In this document: positions 4,979 through 5,188 of the stretch, in pieces
Position numbering within the stretch: the first letter of the stretch is position 1
Layout of the letters: every line of letters begins with the position of its first letter
Assembly (NCBI GenBank): GCA_900553415.1
Contig: USDH01000116.1
Location: 1 to 5,188 of the forward strand
Reading direction: 5' to 3'
Origin: an uncultured Collinsella sp.
GTDB lineage: Bacteria; Actinomycetota; Coriobacteriia; Coriobacteriales; Coriobacteriaceae
DNA length: 5,188 bases
Notes under the pieces: model-generated
What the model was told of the DNA's origin: nothing
Seen by the model: only the letters and a program-made list of their open reading frames with translations
The model's database searches: none
Made by a program: the position numbers and the translations under genes

Positions 4979-4990
4979 TTTTAGCCCGCG
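4951..4990. repeat. Hairpin with GTGA tetraloop inside the repeat unit
   Basis: CGCGGGC (4951-4957) pairs with GCCCGCG (4984-4990). TAAA (4959-4962) pairs with TTTA (4980-4983), and AACGC (4966-4970) with GCGTT (4975-4979), closing on a GTGA (GNRA-type) loop. The alternative core AAAACGC-GTGA-GCGTTTT has T-rich flanks on both strands and could act as a bidirectional terminator. Confidence 0.5.
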
Positions 4991-5133
4991 GGCGAGGACG
5001 CCGGCAGGCGGCCGAAGCCGGCGCGGATTTGCGCAGCAAATACGCGGATTCTCCGCGCAAACTTTCGACTCAAAACGGATGCGATGTTATCGAATCTCAG
5101 CCTGCCATGCGCCGCATCAACGGAACCCCAAAC
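4979..5133. other. GC-rich palindromic spacer of the 210-bp repeat, no gene
   Basis: I see no supported gene here. Several hairpins are possible: CGCCGGC/GCCGGCG (4999-5005 with 5017-5023), ATTTGC/GCAAAT (5027-5032 with 5036-5041), CGCGGA/TCCGCG (5043-5048 with 5052-5057) and GATGCG/CGCATC (5078-5083 with 5113-5118). Positions 5047-5058 (GATTCTCCGCGC) repeat tmRNA positions 4848-4859 in direct orientation, so tmRNA-tail sequence is present in both directions within the unit. Confidence 0.6.
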
Positions 5134-5188
5134 CCGCGGAGAATCGAACTCTGTGCAGGGCGCGGGCGTAAAGAAAACGCGTGAGCGT
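5134..5188. repeat. Long direct repeat, copy 2 (cut by the window end)
   Basis: This is identical to 4924-4978 throughout, including the 17-bp inverted tmRNA-tail match at 5135-5151. The match is still perfect at the last base of the window, so the true repeat is longer than 55 bp and a tandem array with a 210-bp period may continue. Confidence 0.9.

Noticed and set aside
4924..5058. A tRNA or second tmRNA on the minus strand, suggested by GTTCGATTCTCCGCGG
   Set aside because: The T-stem is broken (AGAG against CTCC), there is no anticodon arm or D-arm, and no CCA end follows.
4971..5171. 66-codon plus-strand frame in the downstream repeat region
   Set aside because: It is Arg-rich, spans palindromic repeats and both repeat copies, and lacks a ribosome site.
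4924..5188. CRISPR array
   Set aside because: The repeat is longer than 55 bp with a 155-bp spacer at most, only two copies are visible, and no cas gene is present.

Overview
The window looks like chromosomal DNA from a moderately high-GC actinobacterium, most likely a gut Coriobacteriia such as Collinsella. This is inferred from the GC-rich codon use, a tmRNA whose tag ends in MALAA, a GGGAC-type intergenic palindrome, and the pairing of a small hydrophobic protein with an unusual P1B-type ATPase. No sequence search was possible, so the genus is a guess.

Positions 1-422 hold no gene. They contain a 143-bp near-continuous palindrome (19-161) with 28-bp perfect arms, a Rho-independent terminator for an upstream gene outside the window (213-238), a second palindrome of REP-like character (244-272), and then the control region of the first operon. 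That region has a sigma-A-type promoter (307-335) with a dyad over its -10 box, and a leader that can fold into three back-to-back hairpins ending next to the Shine-Dalgarno.

Positions 423-2762 form a two-gene operon. It encodes an 81-aa protein with a glycine-rich hydrophobic N-terminus (DUF6110-like) and a 691-aa heavy-metal P-type ATPase carrying DYSC instead of CPC in its metal-binding helix. The arrangement resembles the mycobacterial PacL1-CtpC pair, so a metal exporter with a small membrane partner is the most economical reading. A strong terminator follows.

Positions 2837-3771 hold a compact toxin-antitoxin operon. A near-consensus promoter is overlaid by a perfect TTGCTAGC/GCTAGCAA operator, followed by a RelB/DinJ-like antitoxin and a PIN-domain toxin that overlap by 4 nt. 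A convergent gene of unknown function (3830-4264, minus strand) encodes an acidic, mostly helical 144-aa protein.

Positions 4397-4909 hold ssrA, with an extended -10 promoter, a short leader, the 364-nt mature tmRNA and a terminator. Downstream, from 4924 to the window end, lies a GC-rich palindromic repeat region. A segment of at least 55 bp recurs at an interval of exactly 210 bp, and each copy carries 17 bp of the tmRNA 3' end in inverted orientation. This tmRNA-tail-derived inverted tandem repeat is the least ordinary feature of the window and suggests a recombination or integration site, or a repeat family seeded from ssrA.
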